Shown here: in pieces, positions 16,379 to 26,165 of the stretch
Numbering within the stretch: position 1 is the stretch's first letter
How the letters are laid out: each line of letters opens with the position of its first letter
Assembly (NCBI GenBank): GCA_019057865.1
Contig: JAHLWP010000005.1
Location: forward strand, 62,001 to 126,000
Direction: 5' to 3'
DNA: 64,000 bases
From: Promethearchaeota archaeon
Lineage (GTDB): Archaea; Asgardarchaeota; Lokiarchaeia; Sigyniarchaeales; SOKP01
The notes under the pieces: generated by a model
What the model saw: the letters and a program-made list of their open reading frames with translations, nothing else
What the model was told of the DNA's origin: nothing
Databases searched by the model: none
Position numbers and translations under genes: made by a program

Positions 16379-17362
16379 TTATATAATATATCTTCTTTTG
16401 TGTATTCTTTTTAAAACTTTTTCTTTTCTTTTAAAACCAGAAGGTCCTTTCTTTTCTACTAAAAAGGAAGCAGCAGCAGAAGCTAAATGAGCAGAATTCT
16501 CAATTGCGTTCCATAATTTATCGGAATGTATAAATTCATATAAAAATATCGAAAAATAGACGTCTCCAGCTCCTGTTTCATCAATAATTTTTCTAGCTTT
16601 AAAAGCCGGAATTTTCAAGGTTTTCTCTCCTTTTTTAATAAGCATTGACCCTCTCTCGCCCAGGGTCATAATGAAGATTGCATTATTATCGAATTTAAGA
16701 AAATGATTCATAACTTTATATAAATCTTCATTCTCACCTGCTAATAATTTCATTTCTTCTTCTGAACCTTTAAGGATCAATTTATCTCCAATTAAATTTA
16801 TTATTTCATCCATGTTTGAAATTATCTGTTCATCATATATATAAGCAACTTTACCATCTTCTCTAATTTTTCTAAGAAAACCCTGAAGATCTACACCTAA
16901 ATATATATTAGGAAATTGTTTCAATATTTGTGAAACATAATCAATTGAAATTTCATTACATAAGGGTACTAGAACAATAATTTCAGGCGGGTTGTCAAGA
17001 TACTCTACTGGAATATCATTAAATTTTAAATTAGGACTCCGAGATTTGAGAGTTAAGGTTCTAGAATGGTTATAATAGTCTAATACAAATTGAGTATTGT
17101 TTACCTCTGAGTATTTTATTCCTTTTAAATTAATATTTTTATGATTAATTCCATCTAGCAAAGAATAATCAAAATTTAATTTCCCTAAATGTGAAATTAT
17201 ACTAATATTAATATCTTGAGAATAAGTACTCAAGGCTAAAGAACAATATGATACACTTCCTCCCAAGCTTGGCTTATTTCTTCGTTTAAATCTTATAATT
17301 GTATCAATAGCAAAGTGTCCTGCGAAAATAATGGAGGAGGATTTTTTATTTTGAAAAGTCAT
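16379..17362 (-). CDS. PfkB-family carbohydrate/nucleoside kinase
   Basis: A 327-residue ribokinase-fold kinase. The N-terminal GG motif (KPSLGGSVSYCS) and the C-terminal ATP/anion-hole signature DETGAGDVYFSIFLYE, with the catalytic Asp in GAGD, are clear. The substrate is not identifiable. Its ATG follows the stop of the coiled-coil gene without a gap, so they are probably co-transcribed. Confidence 0.85.
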   Translation of the reverse strand: MTFQNKKSSSIIFAGHFAIDTIIRFKRRNKPSLGGSVSYCSLALSTYSQDINISIISHLGKLNFDYSLLDGINHKNINLKGIKYSEVNNTQFVLDYYNHSRTLTLKSRSPNLKFNDIPVEYLDNPPEIIVLVPLCNEISIDYVSQILKQFPNIYLGVDLQGFLRKIREDGKVAYIYDEQIISNMDEIINLIGDKLILKGSEEEMKLLAGENEDLYKVMNHFLKFDNNAIFIMTLGERGSMLIKKGEKTLKIPAFKARKIIDETGAGDVYFSIFLYEFIHSDKLWNAIENSAHLASAAASFLVEKKGPSGFKRKEKVLKRIHKRRYII

Positions 17363-18511
17363 TTATGATGATTTTAATTCTTCAATAATTTTATTCTTTT
17401 CTTCTATTGTTAACTTTAACTTATTTATTCTATTCTGCAAATCTTCAATTAAATCAGCCATTGGACCGCTAGGGATGGTTTTCTGAGCAGGTTTTAACGT
17501 TTGTAATTTTGCTATTAAAGTATCCTTCTCTTTTATTTGTTTTTGAAGATCTTTTACTTTATTTTCAATATTATTAACTAAAGTTGCTGGTTTAGTTTCT
17601 TCCGATTTTAATTTTAAAGAGTTTTGCAATTTCGAAATTTCATTTCTAAGATCTTCATTTTCTTTCTTGAGCTCTTTTATCTCATTAGGTTCTAATTGGA
17701 AACCACCTTTCTCTAAAGTCTGCTTTAATTCTGATTTTTCTTCGGTTAATTGTTTAATTATTCCTTTAGCTCGATTTAAATCAGATTGTAAATCTTGGCA
17801 AAGCAGCTCAAGAGTGGTTGATGGAGATTGAGTTGATTGTGGCGCTATTTCTGGTTCTTTAGATATTTCAACAGGAACGACATAATCTATTGGTAGACTT
17901 TTTAATTTTTCAATTAATTGTTCATTTAGAGATTCATTTTCTTCCATTAATTCATTAATTTTTATATCTTTAGCTTTGACTGATTCTTCATATTCTGTAA
18001 TAAATAATTTCTTTTTTGATAATTCTGACTGTAAATCTTCAATTAAAGCGTTAGTTACTGTTGATTCTGAATCCGATTCAATACTAGGCTTAGGTTTTGG
18101 TTGCCTTGGTGTTGAATAACTTTCTATTCTTAATTCAGCAATCTCTCTCTCTTTTTCATTTAATTCTTCGTCTTTTTCTAGAATTATTCTTTCTAAGGTT
18201 TTTACTTTTTCCTTTAGTTTGATGCTTTCTTGTTTGATAATTTCAGTCGCAGCTCCACTTCCAATCTGTCTTGGTTTTAGTTGTTCTTTTAATCTCTCAT
18301 TTTCTTCAATAGTTTCTTTAATAACTTTTTCAGTTCTACTAAGTAAATCAATGTTTTGCTTGATTTTATTTCTTAAATCTTCGTTTTCTTTTTCTACATC
18401 TTTAATTCTCTCTAAGGTATCTCCTATTACACTAGGTTTTTTCATTTCATTTTCCATCTTTTGCTTCCACAAGCCGATAAAGTCTTCTACTTTTTCATTA
18501 TCTTCTGGCAT
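17363..18511 (-). CDS. Coiled-coil protein with four repeated EDLQ modules
   Basis: 382 residues, almost entirely charged heptad helix. Four related segments carry the pattern (E/Q)DLQxxLxKxKxxIxExxxxIxEL, at about residues 155-195, 237-270, 318-345 and 355-382, separated by short Pro/Ser-rich linkers. It begins MPEDNEKVEDFIGLWKQKM. No transmembrane segment, signal or catalytic motif is seen. It is likely structural or a scaffold. It follows the MEMO gene after 39 bp and abuts the PfkB kinase. Confidence 0.75.
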   Translation of the reverse strand: MPEDNEKVEDFIGLWKQKMENEMKKPSVIGDTLERIKDVEKENEDLRNKIKQNIDLLSRTEKVIKETIEENERLKEQLKPRQIGSGAATEIIKQESIKLKEKVKTLERIILEKDEELNEKEREIAELRIESYSTPRQPKPKPSIESDSESTVTNALIEDLQSELSKKKLFITEYEESVKAKDIKINELMEENESLNEQLIEKLKSLPIDYVVPVEISKEPEIAPQSTQSPSTTLELLCQDLQSDLNRAKGIIKQLTEEKSELKQTLEKGGFQLEPNEIKELKKENEDLRNEISKLQNSLKLKSEETKPATLVNNIENKVKDLQKQIKEKDTLIAKLQTLKPAQKTIPSGPMADLIEDLQNRINKLKLTIEEKNKIIEELKSS

Positions 18512-18550
18512 TTTTCAATTATTTTACTTTAAATTATATAATTTATTTCT

Positions 18551-19438
18551 TTATTTTATAATAATTCCAGAGAAATATCCAACACAATAGCCAAGATTCT
18601 CTGTTATATCATACGAAGTATAATATTGTAAAAATTTTCCTGTTTTTGCATCTAAATTTTTATAAGTTAACATTAATGTAGTTATTGTGTGTTTACCACA
18701 TACACTTCTATAAGCAGCTTCAAAAGCTTTTTTGGGATTTATCTCTACAAATGCATCTATTAAATTTTGGTCTCTTTTCTTGAATTTTTCTACATCATTC
18801 GAGCTATTAACTTCCTCATGAGACATATCTGAGGATGCTATAATAACGATATCTTTATTAAAAGATTTTATCGATTTAGCAATATCATTTGAAATTTTTT
18901 CCAAGACTTCATAATTATCTCTGAATTTACTAGAAATTTTTATGGGGACTATTTGTACATCCTTATCATTAGCGCAATATTTAATGAATGGTAATTGAAT
19001 TTCAATATTATGCTCTCTTCCAAAGGGGTATCCTATAAATGCTGAATTATCTAAAATAATTGTTTCACTATTATCTAAAATTTTTTGGGCTAATTCTGAA
19101 TCTATTTTTAAATTTCCTAGAGGAGTTTCCCATTCACCTTCTTTCATTAAAGCTATTTTATCATACCCGATATGATCATTGCCCAATATTATAATTGTAT
19201 CAGGGATTTTTTCTTTGAATAAATTTAGATATGAAAATGCCGCACATCTTCCAGAATATGCATGACCGGCATGAGGCGAGACTGCTCCCATTATGGTTCT
19301 TGTTTCTTGACCTAAAGATTTTGGTTCTGTTCCAGGTCCAAATTTTTTATCTATAAAATATTTACTTAAATCCTTGATTAAATCTGATTTAGATCGAGGA
19401 TACCAACTTCCTGCGTGTATTGCGCGTCTAATTTCCAT
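18551..19438 (-). CDS. MEMO family protein (AmmeMemoRadiSam system protein B-like)
   Basis: 295 residues matching the MEMO1 fold, related to class III extradiol dioxygenases. The metal-site histidines and cysteine expected for the family are recognisable: PHAGHAYSGR (55-64), GNDHIG (His89) and RSVCGKHT near residue 247. GREHNIEIQLPF and SSDMSHEE are also family hallmarks. The AMMECR1 and radical-SAM partners often found with it are not in this window. Its function in archaea is unsettled. It is divergent from endA across 121 bp that contain a TATA-like TTTATATA (19491-19498). Confidence 0.88.
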   Translation of the reverse strand: MEIRRAIHAGSWYPRSKSDLIKDLSKYFIDKKFGPGTEPKSLGQETRTIMGAVSPHAGHAYSGRCAAFSYLNLFKEKIPDTIIILGNDHIGYDKIALMKEGEWETPLGNLKIDSELAQKILDNSETIILDNSAFIGYPFGREHNIEIQLPFIKYCANDKDVQIVPIKISSKFRDNYEVLEKISNDIAKSIKSFNKDIVIIASSDMSHEEVNSSNDVEKFKKRDQNLIDAFVEINPKKAFEAAYRSVCGKHTITTLMLTYKNLDAKTGKFLQYYTSYDITENLGYCVGYFSGIIIK

Positions 19439-19559
19439 TTTTAATCACAATTTTTTTGATTATTACCTATGAAATAGTTAATACTGAAATTTATATAACT
19501 TCACCTAATCATTAGAAATTTGAAAGATTTAATAAATTATTTTTAATAACTCTAGACTG

Positions 19560-20162
19560 ATGAATGAAGAAAGGGAAGCTCAAATTTCGCTTGATGACAT
19601 TAAAGAAGAAGATATCCCTAAAAAAATTCCTACAAAATTTTTAAATTCAAGAGTCATTGTTTTCAATCCTTTATTTGCTTCTTATCTTTATGTAAAAAAA
19701 AATTTCTTTGGAAGTCCTTTAGGAATAAATAAACCACGCTTAGAATATTTCTCTAAGCCTTCAGAATTGTCTTTAATTGAGGCTTACTATTTGTTGAATA
19801 AGGGTGAAATCACTATTTATAATGTTAAAGAAGATAAAGATTTAAGCCCAAATGAATTTCATGAAATTGCTAAAGAGATTCATCATAAATTTGAAGAAAA
19901 ATTTATAATATACAAAGATCTAAGAGAAAAAGGCTATATTCCTAGACCAGGACTTAAATTTGGAGCAGATTTTGTTGTGTATAAGAAAGGCCCAGGATTA
20001 GAACATTCACCTTTTATTGTTCATGTACTACCACATAATTCTAAAATTACTGCCATAGATATGGTGAGAGCTGGACGGCTGGCAACCTCTGTGAGGAAAA
20101 AGTTTGTTATCGCAAATCCGTTGACAAAATCATATTATTTCTTTGAGTGGTTCAAACCTTGA
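19560..20162 (+). CDS. endA: tRNA-splicing endonuclease EndA
   Basis: A 200-residue archaeal homotetramer-type endonuclease that excises introns from pre-tRNA. The C-terminal nuclease domain shows the probable Tyr-His-Lys triad: Tyr141 (DFVVYKKG), His149 (EHSPFIVHV) and Lys180 (VRKKFVIA). It also has the GYIPRPGLKFGADF segment that precedes it. The length suggests the single-domain alpha4 form. It is monocistronic and divergent from MEMO. Confidence 0.9.
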   Translation: MNEEREAQISLDDIKEEDIPKKIPTKFLNSRVIVFNPLFASYLYVKKNFFGSPLGINKPRLEYFSKPSELSLIEAYYLLNKGEITIYNVKEDKDLSPNEFHEIAKEIHHKFEEKFIIYKDLREKGYIPRPGLKFGADFVVYKKGPGLEHSPFIVHVLPHNSKITAIDMVRAGRLATSVRKKFVIANPLTKSYYFFEWFKP

Positions 20163-20321
20163 GAGTTAAGAGAAAGTAGTTTCATTACAATCAAGTCTAT
20201 TGTGGTTCAAACTTCAATTCTTGATTTATTTTTTCGAGAAATTCTTTTAAAATAAAAGGTTATCTGAGAACCATCATTATCTATCTTTAGAAATTAAATT
20301 TATAATGAAATATTATTTAAA

Positions 20322-21326
20322 ATGAATGAAAGTACCGAAAAGATTGAAAAAATTAAACTCTCAAAATATTTAGAAAAATATGTATCTCAAGATTTTCCTT
20401 ATAAAAATGACCTAATTGAATTAATTAAAATTATTTCCGAAGCTACAATTCCAATACGAGGATTACTTGAGAGAGGCATAACATCCCGGGAAATTCATTA
20501 TAGAATGGAAATTCCTATACCCCATGGCGATTCAATAAATATTTATGATGAGCAGCAAATTCATGAAGACATTCTCACACACTCAATAATCCTTAAAGCT
20601 TTGCAAGAAGGAGATGTAGATTTTGCATTCATTGCTTCTGAGGAGGCTGAACCTATTTTAGGTAATGGAAAATTCGGAATAACAATTGATCCTGTTGATG
20701 GTTCTTCAAATGTTGCGGTTAATAGAACAGTAGGTACAATTGTAGGAATATATTATGAAGGAAGAATACTTTGTTCATTTTATATACTTTATGGAATTTT
20801 TACAAATCTTATTCTTGCTATAGATGGAAAAGTTTCAGAATTTATTTTAGATTTAACTCCATATAGTTCAACTTTTTATCATTATGTATTTTATGGATAT
20901 TTATCCATGCCTAACAGAGAAGAGGGTGGGATTCGTGCAATGGGAGGCAATTCTTCACAATGGTCCAATAAATGCAGGAAATATAAACAATTATTAATTG
21001 AAAACCATTTTAAGGACAGATATAGCGGAAGTTTTGTTGGAGATTTTCATGCTGTTTTATATTACGGAGGCATTTATTCATACTTCCCTTGTCCAAAAGG
21101 TAAGATACGTTTGTATTATGAATGGGTTCCTCTTGCGTTTATTGCAAGAGCTTTAGGAGGAGACTTTTTAATAATTGGTGAAGGTACTCAGCTTGATGAG
21201 ACTAAGAATATGGAAGATATTGAACCTCTAACAAGAGAAAATATTCATAGAAATCATGCTATTACATGTGGAGGGCTTATCGGAAGTAAACAAGTAGTAA
21301 ATTGGTTTAAAAATATAAAATCTTAA
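20322..21326 (+). CDS. fbp: Class I fructose-1,6-bisphosphatase
   Basis: 334 residues of the Li-sensitive phosphatase superfamily, closest to class I FBPase. The metal site is SEEAE (106-110) and DPVDGSSN (123-130), followed by GTIVGIY. The class I-specific stretch RYSGSFVGDFHAVLYYGGIYSYFPCPKGKIRLYYE, split by motif, ends in the sugar-binding EWVPLAF and RALGGD. It would catalyse the gluconeogenic step to fructose-6-phosphate, feeding glmS and glucan synthesis in this window. Many archaea use the class V enzyme instead, so a class I gene is worth noting. It converges with the next gene. Confidence 0.85.
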   Translation: MNESTEKIEKIKLSKYLEKYVSQDFPYKNDLIELIKIISEATIPIRGLLERGITSREIHYRMEIPIPHGDSINIYDEQQIHEDILTHSIILKALQEGDVDFAFIASEEAEPILGNGKFGITIDPVDGSSNVAVNRTVGTIVGIYYEGRILCSFYILYGIFTNLILAIDGKVSEFILDLTPYSSTFYHYVFYGYLSMPNREEGGIRAMGGNSSQWSNKCRKYKQLLIENHFKDRYSGSFVGDFHAVLYYGGIYSYFPCPKGKIRLYYEWVPLAFIARALGGDFLIIGEGTQLDETKNMEDIEPLTRENIHRNHAITCGGLIGSKQVVNWFKNIKS

Positions 21327-21355
21327 ATAACTCTTATTTTTAACATATAAATAGC

Positions 21356-21799
21356 TTAATATTTGATCACATTGCCACATGCAGGACATTTGGTAACAAA
21401 ATTTGGAACAATAATTCCACATTTGTCACATTTACGAATTATAGGTTTTCGATACTTAAAGTTTAGATTTACTGGTTTTATTTTTCTCTCCTGAGGTTTA
21501 ATTTTTTCAGATTCTGTTTTATAAAGTTTCTTTTCTTCTTCATAACTATAAATAGATTTCTTATCTCTTTTTGGGAATAATCGGGAATAAAAACTTGCCT
21601 TAGTAGTGCTAATTAATGGTCCAAGTACAAGGATGAATGCAAAAAAGAGGATTAAGAAAGAAATTAAAGGATTTATACCGATTTTATTTAGTAGAAAATA
21701 AATATAGATAAGAATCCCAATATAAAAAATCAATATGAGAAACCGAATAATCATTCCATTCTGAGAGATTTTTCTCTCTTTATTATTAACATTTGTCAT
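21356..21799 (-). CDS. Small membrane protein with C-terminal zinc ribbon
   Basis: 147 residues. Two hydrophobic helices (about 17-35 and 40-60) are followed by a basic linker and a C-terminal zinc ribbon CDKCG...CPACG. The topology would put the ribbon in the cytosol. Function is unknown. It is 46 bp downstream of atpI on the same strand and may be the last gene of the ATPase transcript. Confidence 0.7.
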   Translation of the reverse strand: MTNVNNKERKISQNGMIIRFLILIFYIGILIYIYFLLNKIGINPLISFLILFFAFILVLGPLISTTKASFYSRLFPKRDKKSIYSYEEEKKLYKTESEKIKPQERKIKPVNLNFKYRKPIIRKCDKCGIIVPNFVTKCPACGNVIKY

Positions 21800-21845
21800 A
21801 TATTTAAATTTAATTAACTTTGAGGGATATGATTATTATTTTAAA

Positions 21846-24104
21846 TTAAAAAAATTTATTAGAGATATATTGTATTGCTTCTTCTAAATCCTCTTTAGTT
21901 TTCTTAGTCTCTATTTCTTTTTCTATTTCTTCGAATATCACATCTTTTTCAGCCTCAGTTTGAAAAATTATTACTGAAAAAATATCATCCATATAGAATG
22001 GAAAGAATTCAGTACCTGAACCTTGAAAAAATTTCGAGAAAAACTCATAAAAAGTTAATCTAATAGAGTTTATGAAAACCAGTAGACCTTCGATTAAAAT
22101 CACTACAGCATTACCAAAGATTAATCCTAAAACTCTGAAAATTTCGATAAGTATTCCTTCTCCTTGAAGTATGTCTACCATTGCTTGAATGGCGATCAAT
22201 AAAGAAATATGCGCTAATGCTAATGCTAATAATCGAATGTAAGAAGCAACATTACTCATAATAGATAATACAGTTTCAAAAGCTTCTATTGTACCTGTAC
22301 CCATCAAAACACCAAAAGATTCATCTTTTAAATAAGTTATCCCTATTAATCTCCCCAATGGCTTCATTACAATTAGTAAAATACCTGGAATCAATGTCCA
22401 GAGAATTGGATAAGGGGGTTCCATCCAAGTATAGATATCAAATCCCCAAATAAAAATCAAATAAGTTCCCCCTGATAATAGAAAAATCTTCATTAAAGAA
22501 TCTGCTATGGCAATATATTTTTGTTTTTGCTTCCAATAATTTAAAAATTGAATAAACCAACCTAAATTCAATTGGATTACGCCAATCATAATGGCTGCCT
22601 TAAAAATAATCATTACATTTTCCATAGGATTGTTTAAACTAATATTTAGGAAGGGAATTATGTATGGTTTAAGAGCCATCCCAAAAATTTCCTCTGATCC
22701 GAAAAATTCTCCATATAAAATACCACCGATAACAGCACCCCATCCGCAGTAAAATATAATCCAACTCATTTTTCGCATATTACTTTTTTTAATAAAAATT
22801 CCACCTATAATTCCCGCTATAATTAAACATAAACCATGTCCAATATCTCCGAACATTAAGCCAAATATGAGAGGAAAAGTAAAAAATAAGAAAGGAGTTG
22901 GATCAATTTCTGAATATGCTGGAGTTCCATACATTTTTGTTAAGATTTCAAAGGGTCTAAACAGGAAAAAGTTTTTCATAATAGTTGGTGCTTCATTTCT
23001 TAAATCCTCTTCTTCAATTTTTTTCTCTGCCAACTGATTATTTTGATCAGTTAATTCAATTCTTTTTAATATCTTCTTTTCTACTTCAGGTGAAATTCTT
23101 TTCTTTTCACTAATAGAATGGTCTTTTGGTATATCTATTGACTCTATTATAATTTTATCTTTAAACTTTTTGATTAAGTCTTGTTCTACATCCTTTTTTC
23201 TATTAATTGGAATAAAAAATCTAAGAACTAATCTATCAGATGATATAACTTCAAATTGATGTTCTGCCCAATTATATTCTTCAATATTTTGAATAATCTC
23301 ATCAATGGCAGCAAATTTAAGTAAATTATCATCTCTTATCTGATTTTTTTCTTTTTCATATTTTCTTAAGGTATTTTCGATCATAATTAGTTCTTTATTA
23401 AATCTAGTGAAATTTACACCCTCATTTGTCAAATACTTTTTCAATATTGGGATTTCTTCTGCATGGATAAGATTTATTCGTTCGATTAAACCTTGTTCCT
23501 TATCTTTTGGATAAATAATAAAAAACACTAATCTATCCTCTGAGAGATTATAAGTTTTATAAATGTTAGGAATTGAAGAAAAATCAAAAAGAGTTTCTAG
23601 ATTTTCTATATTCTTAGTAAAAGTTGTAAATATTTTAAATTCGAGCTGATCAAAGGTTATTAAACTATTTCTTGTAATATTTAATTTCTCTAAAATTTGA
23701 TAGCTTTTTTCTAGAAAATTTACATTCTCTAATTCAATTTTAGCTCTCGCTATATACCTGTCTAATTCGTTAATACGATTCAAGTAGAAATTAATTTCTT
23801 CAGCAGTATGGTTAATTAATTCTTTTAAATCTTTTACAGCGAAATGTGTTCTCTCATCTTTTTTAACTTTTAATTCTTGGAAATTATATGCACTAATTTG
23901 TAATTTTTTAAATAAACTGTCTAGATTTTGTCTTAGTTGCTTTATTTTTTCTAATATAGGATCTTTTTCTTTTATCTTTTTTTTAGTTTTAGACAATGGT
24001 TTTATATGTACATTATTAATTTTAGAAAGTTGATTTATTAAAAGATCTTTTAAACTGCTGTTTACAGTAATCTTCAATAAACTCATCTGACTTTTTTGCT
24101 TCAT
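21846..24104 (-). CDS. atpI: A-type ATP synthase subunit I (a-subunit)
   Basis: 752 residues, the membrane stator that carries ions past the c-ring. The N-terminal 380 residues are long coiled-coil arms with two small globular lobes. The membrane half begins near 395 with FRPFEILTKMYGTPAYSEIDPTPFLFFTFPLIFGLMFGDIGHG, a family hallmark. A conserved Arg is present in SNVASYIRLLALALAH. About seven or eight transmembrane helices can be counted. It is somewhat longer than most archaeal I subunits. It is the last ATPase gene, after atpD. Confidence 0.93.
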   Translation of the reverse strand: MKQKSQMSLLKITVNSSLKDLLINQLSKINNVHIKPLSKTKKKIKEKDPILEKIKQLRQNLDSLFKKLQISAYNFQELKVKKDERTHFAVKDLKELINHTAEEINFYLNRINELDRYIARAKIELENVNFLEKSYQILEKLNITRNSLITFDQLEFKIFTTFTKNIENLETLFDFSSIPNIYKTYNLSEDRLVFFIIYPKDKEQGLIERINLIHAEEIPILKKYLTNEGVNFTRFNKELIMIENTLRKYEKEKNQIRDDNLLKFAAIDEIIQNIEEYNWAEHQFEVISSDRLVLRFFIPINRKKDVEQDLIKKFKDKIIIESIDIPKDHSISEKKRISPEVEKKILKRIELTDQNNQLAEKKIEEEDLRNEAPTIMKNFFLFRPFEILTKMYGTPAYSEIDPTPFLFFTFPLIFGLMFGDIGHGLCLIIAGIIGGIFIKKSNMRKMSWIIFYCGWGAVIGGILYGEFFGSEEIFGMALKPYIIPFLNISLNNPMENVMIIFKAAIMIGVIQLNLGWFIQFLNYWKQKQKYIAIADSLMKIFLLSGGTYLIFIWGFDIYTWMEPPYPILWTLIPGILLIVMKPLGRLIGITYLKDESFGVLMGTGTIEAFETVLSIMSNVASYIRLLALALAHISLLIAIQAMVDILQGEGILIEIFRVLGLIFGNAVVILIEGLLVFINSIRLTFYEFFSKFFQGSGTEFFPFYMDDIFSVIIFQTEAEKDVIFEEIEKEIETKKTKEDLEEAIQYISNKFF

Positions 24105-24116
24105 AATAAATAACCT

Positions 24117-24776
24117 TTAACTCGGAATATTTCCTTTTTTATAAATCAAATCCTTAGTTTTTTTTAACCGCACAAAACTCTCTCTATCTATTTCTTCTAA
24201 TTTTCCTTTTATATCTTTGATATCAAATTCAAGTTTTGGAATTATAATATTTTTTAAACCATTTAATCGACGGTTTATTTTTTTAAAATTCATTGCATTT
24301 TTTAGTAAATAATCTTCTTTTTCTGCTAAAAGAAAAAGCCTTTCGAAAAACTCTTTTAATAGAATAATTAAATCATCTAAAAAGTGGCTTGTATATTCAA
24401 ACGAATATGCAGGTAACTGTTGTTTATGCATCAAACTATAATCTATTTTAGGATTAAAAATTCCCAATTCTTTAACATATTTAATATTAATGACGGGTTT
24501 CATTTGGATTTTAGTAATACCACTAATTAGAATAAAATCTCGTTTACCCATTTCTTTATATGTTTGATTTAATTTAATCATAGATTTTCTAAAGATTGCT
24601 AAAAATTTATTTCTACTTCGGGTATAATCAAGCCATAATTTCCTTATTTGTTGTATTAATTGTTCTCTCTTATATTCTAAAAAATTCTCACCTTTTAAAG
24701 CAAAATTTAATTTTTTTTGCAATTTTATAAGATTTGTTTTTGTAAGTCTAATTTTTCTAAAGCTGATATTTAACAC
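24117..24776 (-). CDS. atpD: A-type ATP synthase subunit D
   Basis: 219 residues, the central rotor shaft. It is an antiparallel helical hairpin starting with the typical TKTNLIKLQKKLNFALKG(E)xxLEYKREQL and ending in helices with RRLNGLKNIIIPKLEFDIKDIKGKLEEIDRESFVRLKKTK. The start is GTG at 24776, directly abutting the atpB stop. Confidence 0.92.
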   Translation of the reverse strand: MLNISFRKIRLTKTNLIKLQKKLNFALKGENFLEYKREQLIQQIRKLWLDYTRSRNKFLAIFRKSMIKLNQTYKEMGKRDFILISGITKIQMKPVINIKYVKELGIFNPKIDYSLMHKQQLPAYSFEYTSHFLDDLIILLKEFFERLFLLAEKEDYLLKNAMNFKKINRRLNGLKNIIIPKLEFDIKDIKGKLEEIDRESFVRLKKTKDLIYKKGNIPS

Positions 24777-26165
24777 CTAATCAATATAATATTTATTCAT
24801 AAAATGTTCATGTATTCTGAATAACTGACTTCTTTGCAAATCAGATAAAATTTTCCATGCTATAGATAAAGTTTGGGAAAAATTACGATTTTCATTTCTT
24901 TGCTGATTTAAAAATTTCTGCTCAAAATTGTCTCCAAATTTCAAAAGAACTTTTTGCTCAAAATTAAGTCCTTCCTCGCCAACGATTGATATAAGATCTT
25001 TTACATCGAGATAATCAGAATAGGAAGATAATAATTGAGAGCTTACATCTGCGTGATCCTCTCTTGTTGTTTTTTTACCAATAGCATCCTTCATTAGCCT
25101 TGATATTGAAGCTAAAACTTCAATTGGAGGGTATATACCTTTCTTGTTTAAATTACGATTAAGAACTAACTGCCCCTCAGTTATATAACCCGTAGTATCA
25201 GGTACGGGGTGAGTTATCGAATCCGACGGCATTGTTAAAACTGGAATTTGCGTGATTGATCCTTTTTTCCCTTTTATTTTACCAGTTCTTTCATAAATTG
25301 AAGCGAGATCAGAATATAAATACCCGGGATATCCTTTTCTACTTGGTATTTCTTCTTTAGCAGAACCCAACTCTCTTAAAGCTTCTGCATAATTGGTTAT
25401 ATCAGTTAGAACAACAAGTACATGCATTTCTTTTTCAAAAGCAAAATATTCAGCTGTTGTTAAAGCAACCCTTGGAATAATTAATCTTTCAATAACAGGA
25501 TCGTCAGCAAAATTAATAAATGAAATAATATTTTGAATATTTCCACTCTCTTTAAAGCGATTTAAGAAAAAAATTGCTTCATCTTGAATGATTCCAATTC
25601 CACAAAAAATTATTAAGAAAGGTTCCTCTGTTAATACTTTAGCTTGAGATACGATTTGAGCAACTAATTTATTATGTGGTAATCCTTGACCACTAAATAT
25701 AGGAAGTTTTTGTCCCCTTATAAGTGTGAATAAACCATCTATTGCTGATATACCTGTCTGTATTACATCTGAAGGATATTCTCTTGCATATGGATTAATT
25801 GGAGTTCCATATATATCTTTTTCAATATCTGCTATTATATCAGATTCTTTTAGAGATTTTTTAGATAAATCAATTGGTTTACCTAATGAATCAAAGACAC
25901 GTCCAAACATATCAAAATCAGATATTTTAATTTTGAAAGAATCTTCTGTAAATAAAATATTGGAATTTTCTAAAGATAAACCTTTTGTATCTTCAAATAC
26001 TTCAACAACAATTATCTCTTCATTCATTTTTAAGACTTGACCATTACGGGTTGTTCCATCATCGCTATAGATTTTAACAATCTCACCATATTTTACATCA
26101 TGATTATTTGACAAAAATAATAAAGGTCCTATAATCTCCTGTATTTTTCTATAAATGATGCTCAT
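24777..26165 (-). CDS. atpB: A-type ATP synthase subunit B
   Basis: 462 residues, the regulatory (non-catalytic) nucleotide-binding subunit of the A1 hexamer. It shows the B-type features DVIQTGISAIDGLFTLIRGQKLPIFSGQGLPHNKL, where the P-loop is replaced, plus ITNYAEALRELGSAKEEIPSRKGYPGYLYSDLASIYERTG and the ITQIPVLTMPSDSITHPVPD segment. The ATG overlaps the atpA stop by one base, so translation is probably coupled. Confidence 0.95.
   Translation of the reverse strand: MSIIYRKIQEIIGPLLFLSNNHDVKYGEIVKIYSDDGTTRNGQVLKMNEEIIVVEVFEDTKGLSLENSNILFTEDSFKIKISDFDMFGRVFDSLGKPIDLSKKSLKESDIIADIEKDIYGTPINPYAREYPSDVIQTGISAIDGLFTLIRGQKLPIFSGQGLPHNKLVAQIVSQAKVLTEEPFLIIFCGIGIIQDEAIFFLNRFKESGNIQNIISFINFADDPVIERLIIPRVALTTAEYFAFEKEMHVLVVLTDITNYAEALRELGSAKEEIPSRKGYPGYLYSDLASIYERTGKIKGKKGSITQIPVLTMPSDSITHPVPDTTGYITEGQLVLNRNLNKKGIYPPIEVLASISRLMKDAIGKKTTREDHADVSSQLLSSYSDYLDVKDLISIVGEEGLNFEQKVLLKFGDNFEQKFLNQQRNENRNFSQTLSIAWKILSDLQRSQLFRIHEHFMNKYYID

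Noticed and set aside
20147-20212. GTGGTTCAAAC occurs at the end of endA and again about 55 bp later
   Set aside because: Only about 11-12 bp match, the second copy is out of frame, and flanks differ, so it is not comparable with the coding duplication at 14027.
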